The position numbers were made by a program, and so were the translations under genes. The notes beneath the pieces are model-generated. The model was given only the letters and a program-made list of their open reading frames with translations, ran no database searches and had not been told where the DNA came from. A DNA stretch of 15,511 bases from Treponema sp. Its GTDB lineage: Bacteria; Spirochaetota; Spirochaetia; Treponematales; Breznakiellaceae. Shown piece after piece: positions 6,597-14,079 of this stretch (positions are counted from its first letter, which is position 1; each line of letters begins with the position of its first letter). Where the stretch lies: contig JAITAW010000066.1 of NCBI GenBank assembly GCA_031283905.1, forward strand, positions 1-15,511, read 5' to 3'.

Positions 6597-7616
6597 ATGG
6601 GTCAAATAGAAGCGCCGGTCCCAATTTTAGATGACGCCGGAAATCCGGCGCGTTTCGGCTGGGCGCGTGATTCTTGTTTTCAATACGACCCTGACGCGGT
6701 GGCGGCGAGCCGGTGGCGCATAAGCGAAGCCGACCGGTACGTCATTTCTTCGCCGACTCACTTGGTCGTTTTTGAAATCATGGACAATGGATTTCTGGGC
6801 TACAGCAACATCTGCCTGGTGTCGTTGCGCGACAAAAAACATTTCATGTTCACCTCAAAGAGAGCGTTTCCCCTGGGCAACATTGAAATGCCCCATTCTA
6901 TTAAAACCGGTTCAATACGGCTGCACAAAAAAAAACTGCTGCTTGATTTCATTGCCATGAAAAGCGGCGCGCGAATAATAAAAGTCGATATACCTCAATT
7001 CGATCACTACCGCAACATGCGGGGAGAGTTTGTTCTCATCCCGCCGCACCCGGCGGAGTCGCTGGCAACCGTCATGCCTTGGCGCGGGGATCAGTCCGCA
7101 TTTCGCTATGCCCTGTATTCGCCGTGGTTTTCAACAGAAGGGACATTGCAACTCGGCACTACGGGAATAACGTTTACCAAGGGAAACGCATGGGGTATTT
7201 TCGACTGGACGCGGGGCGTACGCCCGAAAACCGATACGCGGTATTGGGCGGCGGCGTGCGGCTTGGTCGATGGAAGGCAAATCAGCATGAGCATTGGGTA
7301 CGATTCCGCCGATTCGGAGCATGGCACCGGAAACGCCTTCTTTGTCGGCGGCAAATTGCACAAGCTCAACCATGTTACGTTTCATATATCGCCATCGAGT
7401 TGGCTTGCCCCGTGGCGTTTCACCAGCAACGACAACCGCATGGAAATGACGTTTACGCCGGAAATAGACTGGGAAGACAGCAACCGCATGTTTTTCTACA
7501 CCATAAAGCGCAGACAGTTCTACGGCTCTTTTTGCGGGAAAGTGATCCTTGACGATAAATCGGTCGTCAATTTCAAACTCACCGGTTTCGCGGAACGGAG
7601 AAAGATGAGGTTATAG
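6597..7616 (+). CDS. DUF2804 domain-containing protein
   Basis: This 339-aa protein matches the DUF2804 family across its full length; the biochemical role is unknown. Landmarks are the N-terminal EAPVPILDDAGNPARFGWAR (5-24), GIFDWTRG (200-207), VDGRQISMSIGY (224-235), the GNAFFVGGKLHKL segment (245-257), FYGSFCGKVILDD (308-320) and the terminal LTGFAERRKMR. No signal peptide or membrane segment is evident. I chose the ATG at 6597 over earlier in-frame starts because GGAAGGG lies 7 nt upstream and family members begin just before the PV-x-L-L-D segment. The stop is one base before the folC ATG, so the two are almost surely co-transcribed and perhaps translationally coupled. The link to folate or protein maturation genes suggests nothing specific about its function. 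Confidence 0.85.
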   Translation: MGQIEAPVPILDDAGNPARFGWARDSCFQYDPDAVAASRWRISEADRYVISSPTHLVVFEIMDNGFLGYSNICLVSLRDKKHFMFTSKRAFPLGNIEMPHSIKTGSIRLHKKKLLLDFIAMKSGARIIKVDIPQFDHYRNMRGEFVLIPPHPAESLATVMPWRGDQSAFRYALYSPWFSTEGTLQLGTTGITFTKGNAWGIFDWTRGVRPKTDTRYWAAACGLVDGRQISMSIGYDSADSEHGTGNAFFVGGKLHKLNHVTFHISPSSWLAPWRFTSNDNRMEMTFTPEIDWEDSNRMFFYTIKRRQFYGSFCGKVILDDKSVVNFKLTGFAERRKMRL

Positions 7617-7617
7617 T

Positions 7618-9015
7618 ATGTTTATATCTTCAGCGCACGTTTTTGATAGGATTTCCCGGCATATTAACTTTGAAAAAGTAAAGAATCGCGGCGAATTCAC
7701 CCTTGATTCAATGAAAATGCTTGCGGAATTGGCGAATCATCCTGAAAGGTCCGCTCCGGTCATCCATATCGCGGGATCAAAGGGCAAAGGCTCGGTTGCG
7801 GCGTACTGCGCCGGCATTCTGGAGGAAGCGGGCTTCACATGCGCCCGGTACGCCTCGCCTCACGCGGCGGATTGGCGGGAGCGCGTCACGGTTGGCGCCG
7901 CTTTCTTTGACGAGTCAATCTACCTTGAAGCGGGCGATGAACTGTTCTCCGTTATGGAGCGTTTTATGGAAAGGACAAAAGAAACCGCGTCGCCGACGTT
8001 CTTTGAGCTTATGACGATGTATTTCTTTCTGTGCGCGCGAAAGGCGCGTTGCGATGTCATGGTGGTGGAAACCGGCATGGGCGGCAGACTCGATGCCACA
8101 AACATCGTTGATCCGCTCGTGAGCGTGATCACCCTTATCGAAAAAGAGCATACCGAGTATCTGGGAGACACGCTTGCGCTCATAGCCGGAGAAAAAGCGG
8201 GCATTATAAAGCCGGGGCGTCCGGTGGCGCTTGCGGAACAACGGCAAGAAGCCTACGATGTTTTCGCCAAAAGAGCCGGGGAACAAGGCGCCCGTCTGTA
8301 CTACCTTCCCGGCAATGCGCGTCTGGAACATATACGCCTATTTCCGGACAAAACATCGTTCCGGCTTGTCCCGGCGTGGCTGCCCGCGCCGTCCGGGCCG
8401 CTCGCCTTGTCCGTCCCCGCTCCGGGCGTTGTTCAGGCGTACAACGCGGCGCTGGCGGTTCTCGCCGCAACGGTTGCCTTCCCTCGCATGAGCCCGGAAG
8501 CCATTACCGCGGGACTGGCGAAGACCGCGCTTATCGCGCGGTTTGAAAAAATATGCGATGATCCGCTTGTAATTATTGACGGCGCGCATACCGGTTCAAG
8601 CATAGCCGCCTGCGCGGATACATGGACAACGCTGTACGGCAAAGCCGCCGGCTCCGCCGCCTGCGCGACCGGCGTACTCCTGTTCGGCTGCGTAGCGGAC
8701 AAAGACGTTTCCGCAATGGCGTCTATACTGTTTCCCCTGTTTTCGCATATCATTATCACAAGACCCGGAACATTCAAGACGAGTTTTCCCGAAAAAGTAT
8801 ACGCGGTCTTCGCCGAATTGGAGAAAGCCGAAGGCGGGCGGCTCCCTCGGAAGCCGGGGAGCATCCGGTTTGAGCCTGAAACGCGCAAAGCCATAGCGCA
8901 GGCTTTGTCGTTGGGATGGGAAAAAAAAGCGCCGGTTCTGGCTACGGGGTCTTTTTATCTGGCAGGCGAGGTTATATCATATATGAAAAACAATTGGAAG
9001 CCAACAGGAGAATAA
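7618..9015 (+). CDS. folC: folylpolyglutamate synthase / dihydrofolate synthase
   Basis: This 465-aa Mur-ligase-superfamily enzyme adds glutamate to dihydropteroate and/or to folates, using ATP, in the cytosol. The ATP loop is IAGSKGKGSV (51-60). It is followed by the folate-side SPHAADWRER (80-89), ETGMGGRLDATN (151-162), the EKEHTEYLGDTLALIAGEKAGI block (175-196) that holds the metal-binding histidine and the lysine region, and DGAHTGSS (321-328) in the C-terminal domain, where many FolCs have DGAHNP. The length is in the family range. GATGAGG lies about 8 nt before the ATG at 7618, inside the end of the upstream gene. Whether it has both activities cannot be told from sequence. map follows after 4 nt. 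MurD, also in this window, is a remote fold relative but has different signatures. Confidence 0.92.
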   Translation: MFISSAHVFDRISRHINFEKVKNRGEFTLDSMKMLAELANHPERSAPVIHIAGSKGKGSVAAYCAGILEEAGFTCARYASPHAADWRERVTVGAAFFDESIYLEAGDELFSVMERFMERTKETASPTFFELMTMYFFLCARKARCDVMVVETGMGGRLDATNIVDPLVSVITLIEKEHTEYLGDTLALIAGEKAGIIKPGRPVALAEQRQEAYDVFAKRAGEQGARLYYLPGNARLEHIRLFPDKTSFRLVPAWLPAPSGPLALSVPAPGVVQAYNAALAVLAATVAFPRMSPEAITAGLAKTALIARFEKICDDPLVIIDGAHTGSSIAACADTWTTLYGKAAGSAACATGVLLFGCVADKDVSAMASILFPLFSHIIITRPGTFKTSFPEKVYAVFAELEKAEGGRLPRKPGSIRFEPETRKAIAQALSLGWEKKAPVLATGSFYLAGEVISYMKNNWKPTGE

Positions 9016-9019
9016 ATGC

Positions 9020-9784
9020 ATGATACGGTTAAAAAACGAGAAACAAATTGACGGAATTAGAACATCGTGTAAAATGCTTTCCGCCATGTACCGCGAGATC
9101 ATTCCTTTTGTAAAGCCGGGAATTGAAACAAAAGAGCTTGAAAAATGGGCGCGAGACTGGATACGACGCGCGGGGGGGCAACCCGCGTTTCTGGGCTACG
9201 GTCCCAAAAAAAATCCCTTTCCGGCGGCGCTCTGCGTTTCCATAAACAATACGGTGATCCACGGCATTCCCTCCGGGCGCAAGATTGCGGACGGCGATCT
9301 CGTTTCCCTTGATTGCGGCATAGACCTTGGCGGTTTTATAAGCGATCAGGCGATTACGATAGAGGTGGGAAAAGTCTCCCAAACCGCGCGTAACCTCAAC
9401 AAGGTGACGCGGGAATGTCTTCACAAAGGGATCGAAGCGGTCAAATCCGGGGACAGACTGTTGCAGATAGCGCGGGCCGTAAGCGGTCATGCCCGCTCGT
9501 TCGGCTACGGCGTGGTGTACCAGTACTGCGGGCATGGCGTCGGCTTGGCTTTGCACGAAGACCCTTCGGTACCAAACACCCCCTACGGCTCAAACCCTCG
9601 CATGATGGCCGGCATGGTGATAGCCATTGAGCCCATGATAAACGCCGGCGCCGGGGACGTGGAATTGCTTGACGATGAGTGGACCGTGGTAACCGCAGAT
9701 GACACGCTGTCCGCCCATTGGGAACACACGGTCGCCATCTTCCACGATCACACGGAAATACTGACCGATGACATCACCCTCTAA
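9020..9784 (+). CDS. map: type I methionine aminopeptidase
   Basis: This 254-aa dinuclear metalloprotease removes the N-terminal methionine from new proteins. All five metal ligands are visible: D98 and D109 (LDCGIDLGGFISDQ), H172 (CGHGVG), E204 (AIEPM) and E235 (WEHTVAI). H81 in VIHGIPS is the conserved substrate-side histidine. The protein is the short type I form without an N-terminal extension or zinc-finger domain. AGGAG at 9006-9010 is 9 nt before the ATG at 9020; an ATG at 9016 is in another frame. It sits 4 nt after folC, and its last 17 nt overlap the start of the histidinol phosphatase gene, so all belong to one operon. Confidence 0.96.
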   Translation: MIRLKNEKQIDGIRTSCKMLSAMYREIIPFVKPGIETKELEKWARDWIRRAGGQPAFLGYGPKKNPFPAALCVSINNTVIHGIPSGRKIADGDLVSLDCGIDLGGFISDQAITIEVGKVSQTARNLNKVTRECLHKGIEAVKSGDRLLQIARAVSGHARSFGYGVVYQYCGHGVGLALHEDPSVPNTPYGSNPRMMAGMVIAIEPMINAGAGDVELLDDEWTVVTADDTLSAHWEHTVAIFHDHTEILTDDITL

Positions 9785-10652
9785 CGCGCCGCTTTCTTCC
9801 TTGCATATTCATTCCGTCTACTGCGACGGCAGCGATGACATAGAAACCCTGTGCGCCGCAGCTTTTCAAAAAGGGATCCGTACTATCGGCTTTAGCTCGC
9901 ACGCGCCCTTTCTCGCAAAACGGGCAAAGCCGCCGCCGCCCCAAACTCAATGGCACATGCGCCCGCGGGATCTCGGCGCGTATTTGGCTGAAATCCACGA
10001 AGCAAGACAACGATGGGCCGGAAAACTAACCGTCTATGCGGGGCTTGAAGTTGACTATATACAAGATATTGCGGGTCCCGCGGATTTCACCGAGTATCGA
10101 ACCTTGGCAGAAAACGCGCTTCACTACATCATCGCGTCCGTGCATTACCTGGTCCCGCCGCATGGAGCGCCTTTTACGGTGGACGGCGCTGACGAAGAAT
10201 TTGAGAGCGGCGTCCGTAACGGGTACAACGGCAGCGTTGAGGACGCGGTAAACGCTTATTGGGACGCGGAAGAAGCGCTTGTCAAAGAGGGCGGTTTTGA
10301 GATTTTGGGGCATGTCGATCTCATCAAGAAAAACAATGCGGGAGAAAAATATTTCTCTCCCCAAAGCGAATGGTTTGTTACGCGCCTCACTCGACTTGCC
10401 GACCGCATAGCCGCTTCGGGAATCACGGTGGAGGCAAACACCGGCGGCTTGAACCGGGGGAGAGTCACGGAACTCTACCCGTCCCCGTTCTTTCTAACCC
10501 TTTTACGGCAAAGGAACGTACCGGTTGTCATCACGGCGGACGCGCACTGCGCGGCTCATCTCGACGGCTGCTATCCGCAGGCAGTGGAAGCGTTGCGCAC
10601 GGCGGGGTATGAAGAGGACGGCGCTCATGGTCTTGCAACGGGATTTCTATAA
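9768..10652 (+). CDS. hisK: PHP-domain histidinol-phosphatase (HisK/HisJ type)
   Basis: This 294-aa phosphatase of the PHP superfamily is predicted to dephosphorylate L-histidinol phosphate in histidine synthesis. Its metal-binding residues appear in the expected order: H13 and H15 (LHIHSVYCDG), H45 (SSHAPF), E94 (GLEVDY), H126 (ASVHYL), H182 (GHVDLIKK), and D258 and H260 (TADAH). VEANTGGLNRG at 221-231 is typical of the HisK branch and helps separate it from PHP domains of polymerases. The ATG at 9768 lies inside the end of map (17-nt overlap) with only a weak purine-rich site, so translation is probably coupled to map. No other his gene is in the window, so the role rests on family. A strong terminator follows directly. 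Confidence 0.88.
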   Translation: MTSPSNAPLSSLHIHSVYCDGSDDIETLCAAAFQKGIRTIGFSSHAPFLAKRAKPPPPQTQWHMRPRDLGAYLAEIHEARQRWAGKLTVYAGLEVDYIQDIAGPADFTEYRTLAENALHYIIASVHYLVPPHGAPFTVDGADEEFESGVRNGYNGSVEDAVNAYWDAEEALVKEGGFEILGHVDLIKKNNAGEKYFSPQSEWFVTRLTRLADRIAASGITVEANTGGLNRGRVTELYPSPFFLTLLRQRNVPVVITADAHCAAHLDGCYPQAVEALRTAGYEEDGAHGLATGFL

Positions 10653-10677
10653 ACCGGACGCTTCCCTTGCCCAATAC

Positions 10678-10719
10678 CCCGCCGCAAACTTATTTGCGCT
10701 TCTTCGGCGGGAATTTTTT
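10678..10719 (+). terminator. intrinsic terminator after the folC-map-hisK cluster
   Basis: CCCGCCG (10678-10684) pairs perfectly with CGGCGGG (10705-10711). Within the loop GCAAA and TTTGC form a second small stem, and a run of six T follows at 10714-10719. It ends the plus-strand operon 26 nt after the hisK stop. The upstream extension of the next gene's frame crosses this structure, which supports its start at 10748. Confidence 0.85.
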
Positions 10720-10747
10720 ATTAAAATTAATTTTTAAGGTGAATAAG

Positions 10748-12748
10748 ATGGAAAATAAAACAAAGAATACATTGCGTCTAAGATTTTTAGGCGCTATTGG
10801 AACGGTAACAGGTTCTTGTACACTTCTCGAATATTATTGCTACGATAAAGACCAAAAGCAATATTTTTTAATAGATGCTGGTTCTTTTCAAAATGAAAGC
10901 ACTGAACAGAATGGCGAAAGGAATAAAATATTGAAACATTTTGCAAAAGAAATAAAAAAGATATTTATAACTCATGCGCATTTGGATCATATTGGACTTT
11001 TACCCGAAATTATTAAGTATGGATTTAGAGGAGAGGTATGCTGCACACAGGCAACACACGACCTTATAATGACAATGCTTACGCACGGAGAAGATAGTAA
11101 GTCTAACCTCGAATTATTGAAAAAGATTTCATTTAAAGACATTGATGGCAAATACTGCGATAAACCAAACTGTGGATTTGGAAAAACATATATATCGCTA
11201 GCAGATGGTTTTCTATATGGCTACTTGAGAAGCAGTCATGTATTAGGGTCATGCACATTCTATTTTCAATGGACCGAAAAAAACTATCCACAAGATGTCA
11301 AGCTAAAGGAAAGAGAATGGAAGTATTTATATTTTTCAGGTGATATTGGTCCTGTTACTGATAAAGTAACGGCTAATATAATGTTTAAACGTCATCACAT
11401 GCCCCTTTTGGATAAAAAGGATAAATATATAGTGATGGAATCTACTTACGGTGATAAAATTCGTAACAAAGAAAATCTATTTGAACGAAAAATTAATAAA
11501 CTTAAAGAAATTATAGATGCGGCAAACTCAAGAGGCGGCGTTGTTATTATACCGTCCTTTGCTTTGGATAGGGCGCAACAAATACTTGTTGATTTATTCT
11601 ATATTTTCAAAAACAAAGAAACGAATATTTCATTGCTGACTGATGATACATGGAAAGGTATTATAAAAGCTCGCTATAACGATGTAAAGTGTGAGGATAT
11701 TTCTGCTAAAATCGACGCTTTAGAAGGAAAAGATAAAAAATCATTACGAAAAAGAATAAAAAATGAAATTGAACAAGTTGTAAAACAACATAGATATACA
11801 GTTGAAAAACCATTTTCAAAAATTAATGATGAATGTCAGAATGCAATAGCGGAAATATTTGAGCAAAATAATATACAAAAACCATCTCTCAATAGCACAG
11901 TTCAAAATAAATTAAATTTTTCTTTTGATTCGCCGTTAATAGAAAAAATAAACAAGGTGTATTTAGATCGTATAACAGATGAATATTTCTCAACAAAAGA
12001 TAATAATAGAAAATTTAAATATTTATCAGATCGTTTTTTAGAAGAATTTAATATTACTGGAGACGAAATCATAAAGCAAAAAAATAAAATAAAAGAAATT
12101 CTTTCTTGCTTTCTTTGTAAAAGTCTAAAGACAAACAACATAAAAATTTTTGTAACGGCTTCCGGAATGTGTGAGGAAGGAAGAGTTATCGATCTTTTAG
12201 AGAAATATCTTCCAGATGAAAAAGCGACAATAATACTTACCGGTTATCAAGCAGTCAATACGAATGGATTTTTACTTAAAAACCTATCAAAAGGAAAATA
12301 TGACGAAAATAATAAAAAAGAGAAAATGCCATTACCATTGAGAAATAATGAGTTATGGTTAGCCGATATAAAATGTATTATTGAAGATATGTCGGACTAT
12401 TATTCCGGTCATGCCGATCAAGAGCAATTACTTGATTACATTATACGTGATGGACGAGATACTGAAAATATTGCGGTACTGTTAAATCATGGTACAGATA
12501 CTGCCCGTGAAACATTGAAATCAAAAATAGAAGAACACAATAATAAAATAAAAGTAGTATTGCCGGAATTTAATAAATGGTTTAATGTTGTTACATTAGA
12601 ATATGAACCAGAAGATATTGAATTTAAAACAGAGGACCAATTTTCTTTTGTTCAAGTCTCTGGTATACATATTTATTATCCTGTTAGTTTTGATAATGAG
12701 AAATTACAGACAATTATTGATTATATTGTCAAAATTGTTGATACATAA
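10748..12748 (+). CDS. AT-rich beta-CASP metallo-beta-lactamase nuclease with large insertion
   Basis: This 666-aa predicted metal-dependent RNA or DNA hydrolase belongs to the beta-CASP group. Motifs are HAHLDH (76-81), SSHVLGS (162-168), FSGDIG (196-201), ESTYGD (231-236), IPSFALDR (268-275), FDSP (393-396), ASGMCEEGR (471-479), TGYQAVNT (498-505), YSGHAD (552-557) and LNHG (579-582). All catalytic positions look intact. IPSF to DSP is 126 residues here against 32 in the other beta-CASP protein in this window, so about 94 mostly charged, probably helical residues (roughly 298-390) are inserted in the beta-CASP domain. Residues 400-465 and a tail after 605 are also unmatched. AAGGTG 6 nt before the ATG at 10748 decides the start. 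By eye it is far more AT-rich than the operon before it, with A/T-ending codons, suggesting horizontal transfer. I see no clear promoter between the terminator and the gene. The substrate is unknown. Confidence 0.88.
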   Translation: MENKTKNTLRLRFLGAIGTVTGSCTLLEYYCYDKDQKQYFLIDAGSFQNESTEQNGERNKILKHFAKEIKKIFITHAHLDHIGLLPEIIKYGFRGEVCCTQATHDLIMTMLTHGEDSKSNLELLKKISFKDIDGKYCDKPNCGFGKTYISLADGFLYGYLRSSHVLGSCTFYFQWTEKNYPQDVKLKEREWKYLYFSGDIGPVTDKVTANIMFKRHHMPLLDKKDKYIVMESTYGDKIRNKENLFERKINKLKEIIDAANSRGGVVIIPSFALDRAQQILVDLFYIFKNKETNISLLTDDTWKGIIKARYNDVKCEDISAKIDALEGKDKKSLRKRIKNEIEQVVKQHRYTVEKPFSKINDECQNAIAEIFEQNNIQKPSLNSTVQNKLNFSFDSPLIEKINKVYLDRITDEYFSTKDNNRKFKYLSDRFLEEFNITGDEIIKQKNKIKEILSCFLCKSLKTNNIKIFVTASGMCEEGRVIDLLEKYLPDEKATIILTGYQAVNTNGFLLKNLSKGKYDENNKKEKMPLPLRNNELWLADIKCIIEDMSDYYSGHADQEQLLDYIIRDGRDTENIAVLLNHGTDTARETLKSKIEEHNNKIKVVLPEFNKWFNVVTLEYEPEDIEFKTEDQFSFVQVSGIHIYYPVSFDNEKLQTIIDYIVKIVDT

Positions 12749-12784
12749 TATTATAAACAAATATTACAAAATTGGTAGTAAAAG

Positions 12785-12848
12785 TTTGGGCAAAAAAGGC
12801 CGAGTAGTTACTACTAACCGGTCGACCATTGATACAAAATAGTCGGCC
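12785..12848. repeat. stray array motif plus palindrome cluster
   Basis: TTTGGGCAAAAAAGGCCG (12785-12802) matches the third subunit of array unit 4 (from 13817) at 16 of 18 positions. It is followed by AGTAGT-T-ACTACT (12803-12815), GGTCGACC (12820-12827), and an outer pair GGCCGA (12798-12803) with TCGGCC (12843-12848). The stray motif lies upstream of the orphan gene, whereas the array lies downstream. Confidence 0.45.
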
Positions 12849-12883
12849 GTTGCGCGTGAGGAATATGTCAGACTTCCGGTTGC

Positions 12884-12985
12884 TCCTTGCAGACGAAGAG
12901 TCGTGCGCCGTTCCCGATACAACACCGAAGTTTTGATGCCCACCGCCGTGGGCTGGCACGACTTTTCCCCGGTGCCCTGCAAGGA
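12884..12985. repeat. nested inverted repeat, candidate structured RNA or recombination site
   Basis: TCCTTGCAG (12884-12892) pairs with CTGCAAGGA (12977-12985). Inside it, AGTCGTGC (12899-12906) pairs with GCACGACT (12956-12963). Inside that, GCCCAC (12938-12943) and GTGGGC (12948-12953) form a hairpin with a CGCC loop. All three stems are perfect. CACCG (12923-12927) could also pair with CGGTG (12970-12974) as a pseudoknot. It lies just upstream of the promoter of the orphan gene, so it is not its 5' leader. It matches no RNA class I can name. Confidence 0.55.
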
Positions 12986-13011
12986 CAAACGACAGCCATC
13001 CCTCCGTCCCC

Positions 13012-13040
13012 TTGCCCAACCTCCTGTTTCCGCCTATAAT
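13012..13040 (+). promoter_or_regulatory. strong promoter of the orphan 160-aa gene
   Basis: TTGCCC (13012-13017), an exact 17-nt spacer and a perfect TATAAT (13035-13040) precede the gene. Transcription would start about 13047, followed by AAAAGGAG (13056-13063) and the ATG at 13069. The leader is therefore only about 20 nt. Confidence 0.7.
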
Positions 13041-13068
13041 TACCCATCAATATTCAAAAGGAGCTATT

Positions 13069-13551
13069 ATGAAGGACAATCAACACATACAAGCCATCCC
13101 CTCAGCGGTTTTGACCCAAGCGCAGGCCAAGATCGATGAGGCGCGGGCCCTGCTTGCCCCCTATATGCTGGCGCTGACCGCGGCGGAGCGGCGGGAACTC
13201 CCGAAGATGGGCGAAAAGACCATCGCCTTTGTGGAAAAAGCCTACGACTTTGCCCGGCAAAACCCCAATCTGGTCCCGCCCTACCTTGAGGTGGACGCTT
13301 TCGGCGTGGACTTCGCCGATGCCCACGGGCTGTGGACCCTGCTCAACACGGTTCAGCAGTTTGAACAGACCATTGACGACACGGAAATGATCGCCGGAAG
13401 CGAGGCGTACCAGGCCGCCCTGGTGTTCTACAAGTCCGTCAAGATGGCGGCGGCCCAGGACATCCCCGGCGCGAAGGCGGTCTACGAGGAACTCAAGACC
13501 CGTTTCCCCCAGCGAGGCGGACGGCGGGAGGCGGACAAGGGCGGGGCCTGA
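13069..13551 (+). CDS. orphan 160-aa protein of unknown function
   Basis: I cannot assign a function. The 160-aa protein is soluble, Ala/Glu-rich and probably all-helical, with no signal peptide, membrane segment or catalytic motif. Recognisable blocks are LTAAERRELPKMGEKTIAFV (36-55), NPNLVPPYLEVD (65-76), DDTEMIAGSEAYQAALVFYK (104-123) and IPGAKAVYEELKTRFPQ (132-148), followed by a charged tail. From memory, similar uncharacterised proteins of 150-170 aa occur in Bacteroidetes and spirochaetes; I know of no role. AAAAGGAG 5 nt before the ATG and a consensus-like promoter show it is a real, probably well-expressed gene, and its GC-rich codons contrast with the AT-rich nuclease before it. It stands alone between a nested inverted repeat upstream and a 63-bp palindromic array starting 35 nt after its stop. 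This suggests a self-contained module. Confidence 0.75.
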   Translation: MKDNQHIQAIPSAVLTQAQAKIDEARALLAPYMLALTAAERRELPKMGEKTIAFVEKAYDFARQNPNLVPPYLEVDAFGVDFADAHGLWTLLNTVQQFEQTIDDTEMIAGSEAYQAALVFYKSVKMAAAQDIPGAKAVYEELKTRFPQRGGRREADKGGA

Positions 13552-13585
13552 CGGAATAGCGGTCATCCGCCTCCATGAGGAACCG

Positions 13586-13980
13586 GTTCTGTTCCGGATA
13601 GAACCCGTTCTGTTTCAGATAGAACAATCGGGGTAAAAAGAGCCAATCGTTCTATTCCAGATAGAACGAGTTCTGTTTCAGGTAGAACAATCGGGGCAAA
13701 AAGAGCCGCTGGTTCTGCTCCACATAGAATGGGTTCTGCTTCGGATAGAACAATCGGGGTAAAAAGCCCCATTCGTTCTGTTCCGCATAGAACCGGTTCT
13801 GTTTTAGATAGAACGGTTTGGGCAAAAAGAGCCGGTGGTTCTGCACGGGATAGAACCGGTTCTGCTTCGGATAGAACAATCGGGGTAAAAAGAGCCGGTG
13901 GTTCTGTTCTGAGGTGAACTATCGGGGTTCCGGTTAGAATAACCGGACTAAAAAGCCCCGGCGGTTCGGTTTCAGGGCTG
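13586..13980. repeat. 63-bp tandem array of phased palindromes (six units plus a partial)
   Basis: Six contiguous units of exactly 63 bp start at 13586, 13649, 13712, 13775, 13838 and 13901; a decayed seventh begins at 13964. Each unit is three 21-bp subunits. The first two are variants of one palindrome, GTTCTGTTCCGGATAGAAC (GTTCT-N9-AGAAC), with a 2-nt linker. The third is TCGGGGTAAAAAGAGCC plus four variable bases. Unit 3 has one broken arm (AGAAT); unit 6 keeps the length but has degraded arms. Where the linker is CG, neighbouring palindromes make a perfect AGAACCGGTTCT (units 4 and 5). The 21-bp step equals about two helical turns, placing all palindromes on one DNA face. Since 63 is a multiple of 3, several frames stay open through it, including 21-aa repeats on the minus strand. 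No start signal supports translation. It could be a protein-binding array, a repetitive RNA, or a recombination substrate. Confidence 0.85.
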
Positions 13981-14079
13981 ATTATTGACCATCGAAATGC
14001 CGATAAGGATATTTTGACAGGACATATCGAAATTCGCAGCCTTGATAGTTCTATGATTTGGAAAGAAAAGAGGAAGTAA
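13981..14079. other. short spacer between array and methyltransferase gene
   Basis: This AT-richer spacer carries a start-less open frame (from 13918, ending in DSSMIWKEKRK at the TAA 14077-14079) that may be the tail of a lost gene. A perfect TTGACA at 14014-14019 has no -10 box at proper spacing, so I call no promoter here. GAGGAAG just before 14080 is the ribosome binding site of the methyltransferase. Confidence 0.35.

Larger units (their letters stand above)
12749..13034. other. palindrome-rich non-coding region before the orphan gene
   Basis: No gene is supported here; the minus-strand frames lack start signals and run across the structured element. The region holds a stray copy of an array motif (12785-12802), short palindromes (12798-12848), a nested inverted repeat (12884-12985) and the -35 box of the downstream promoter. 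Base composition switches from AT-rich to GC-rich near 12840, marking the edge of the AT-rich segment. Confidence 0.5.

Noticed and set aside
10667..10747. N-terminal extension of the AT-rich nuclease
   Set aside because: It runs through the intrinsic terminator of the previous operon; AAGGTG upstream of 10748 marks the start.
12764..13050. Several minus-strand frames of 60-96 codons between the nuclease and orphan genes
   Set aside because: They cross the nested inverted repeat and the orphan gene's promoter, have no ribosome sites, and resemble no family.
13586..13963. CRISPR array
   Set aside because: There are no constant repeats alternating with unique spacers; the whole 63-bp unit is repeated, with substitutions throughout, and no cas genes are present.
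14014..14057. Promoter for the methyltransferase from a perfect TTGACA
   Set aside because: No -10 hexamer lies 15-19 nt downstream; the nearest TATGAT is 32 nt away.
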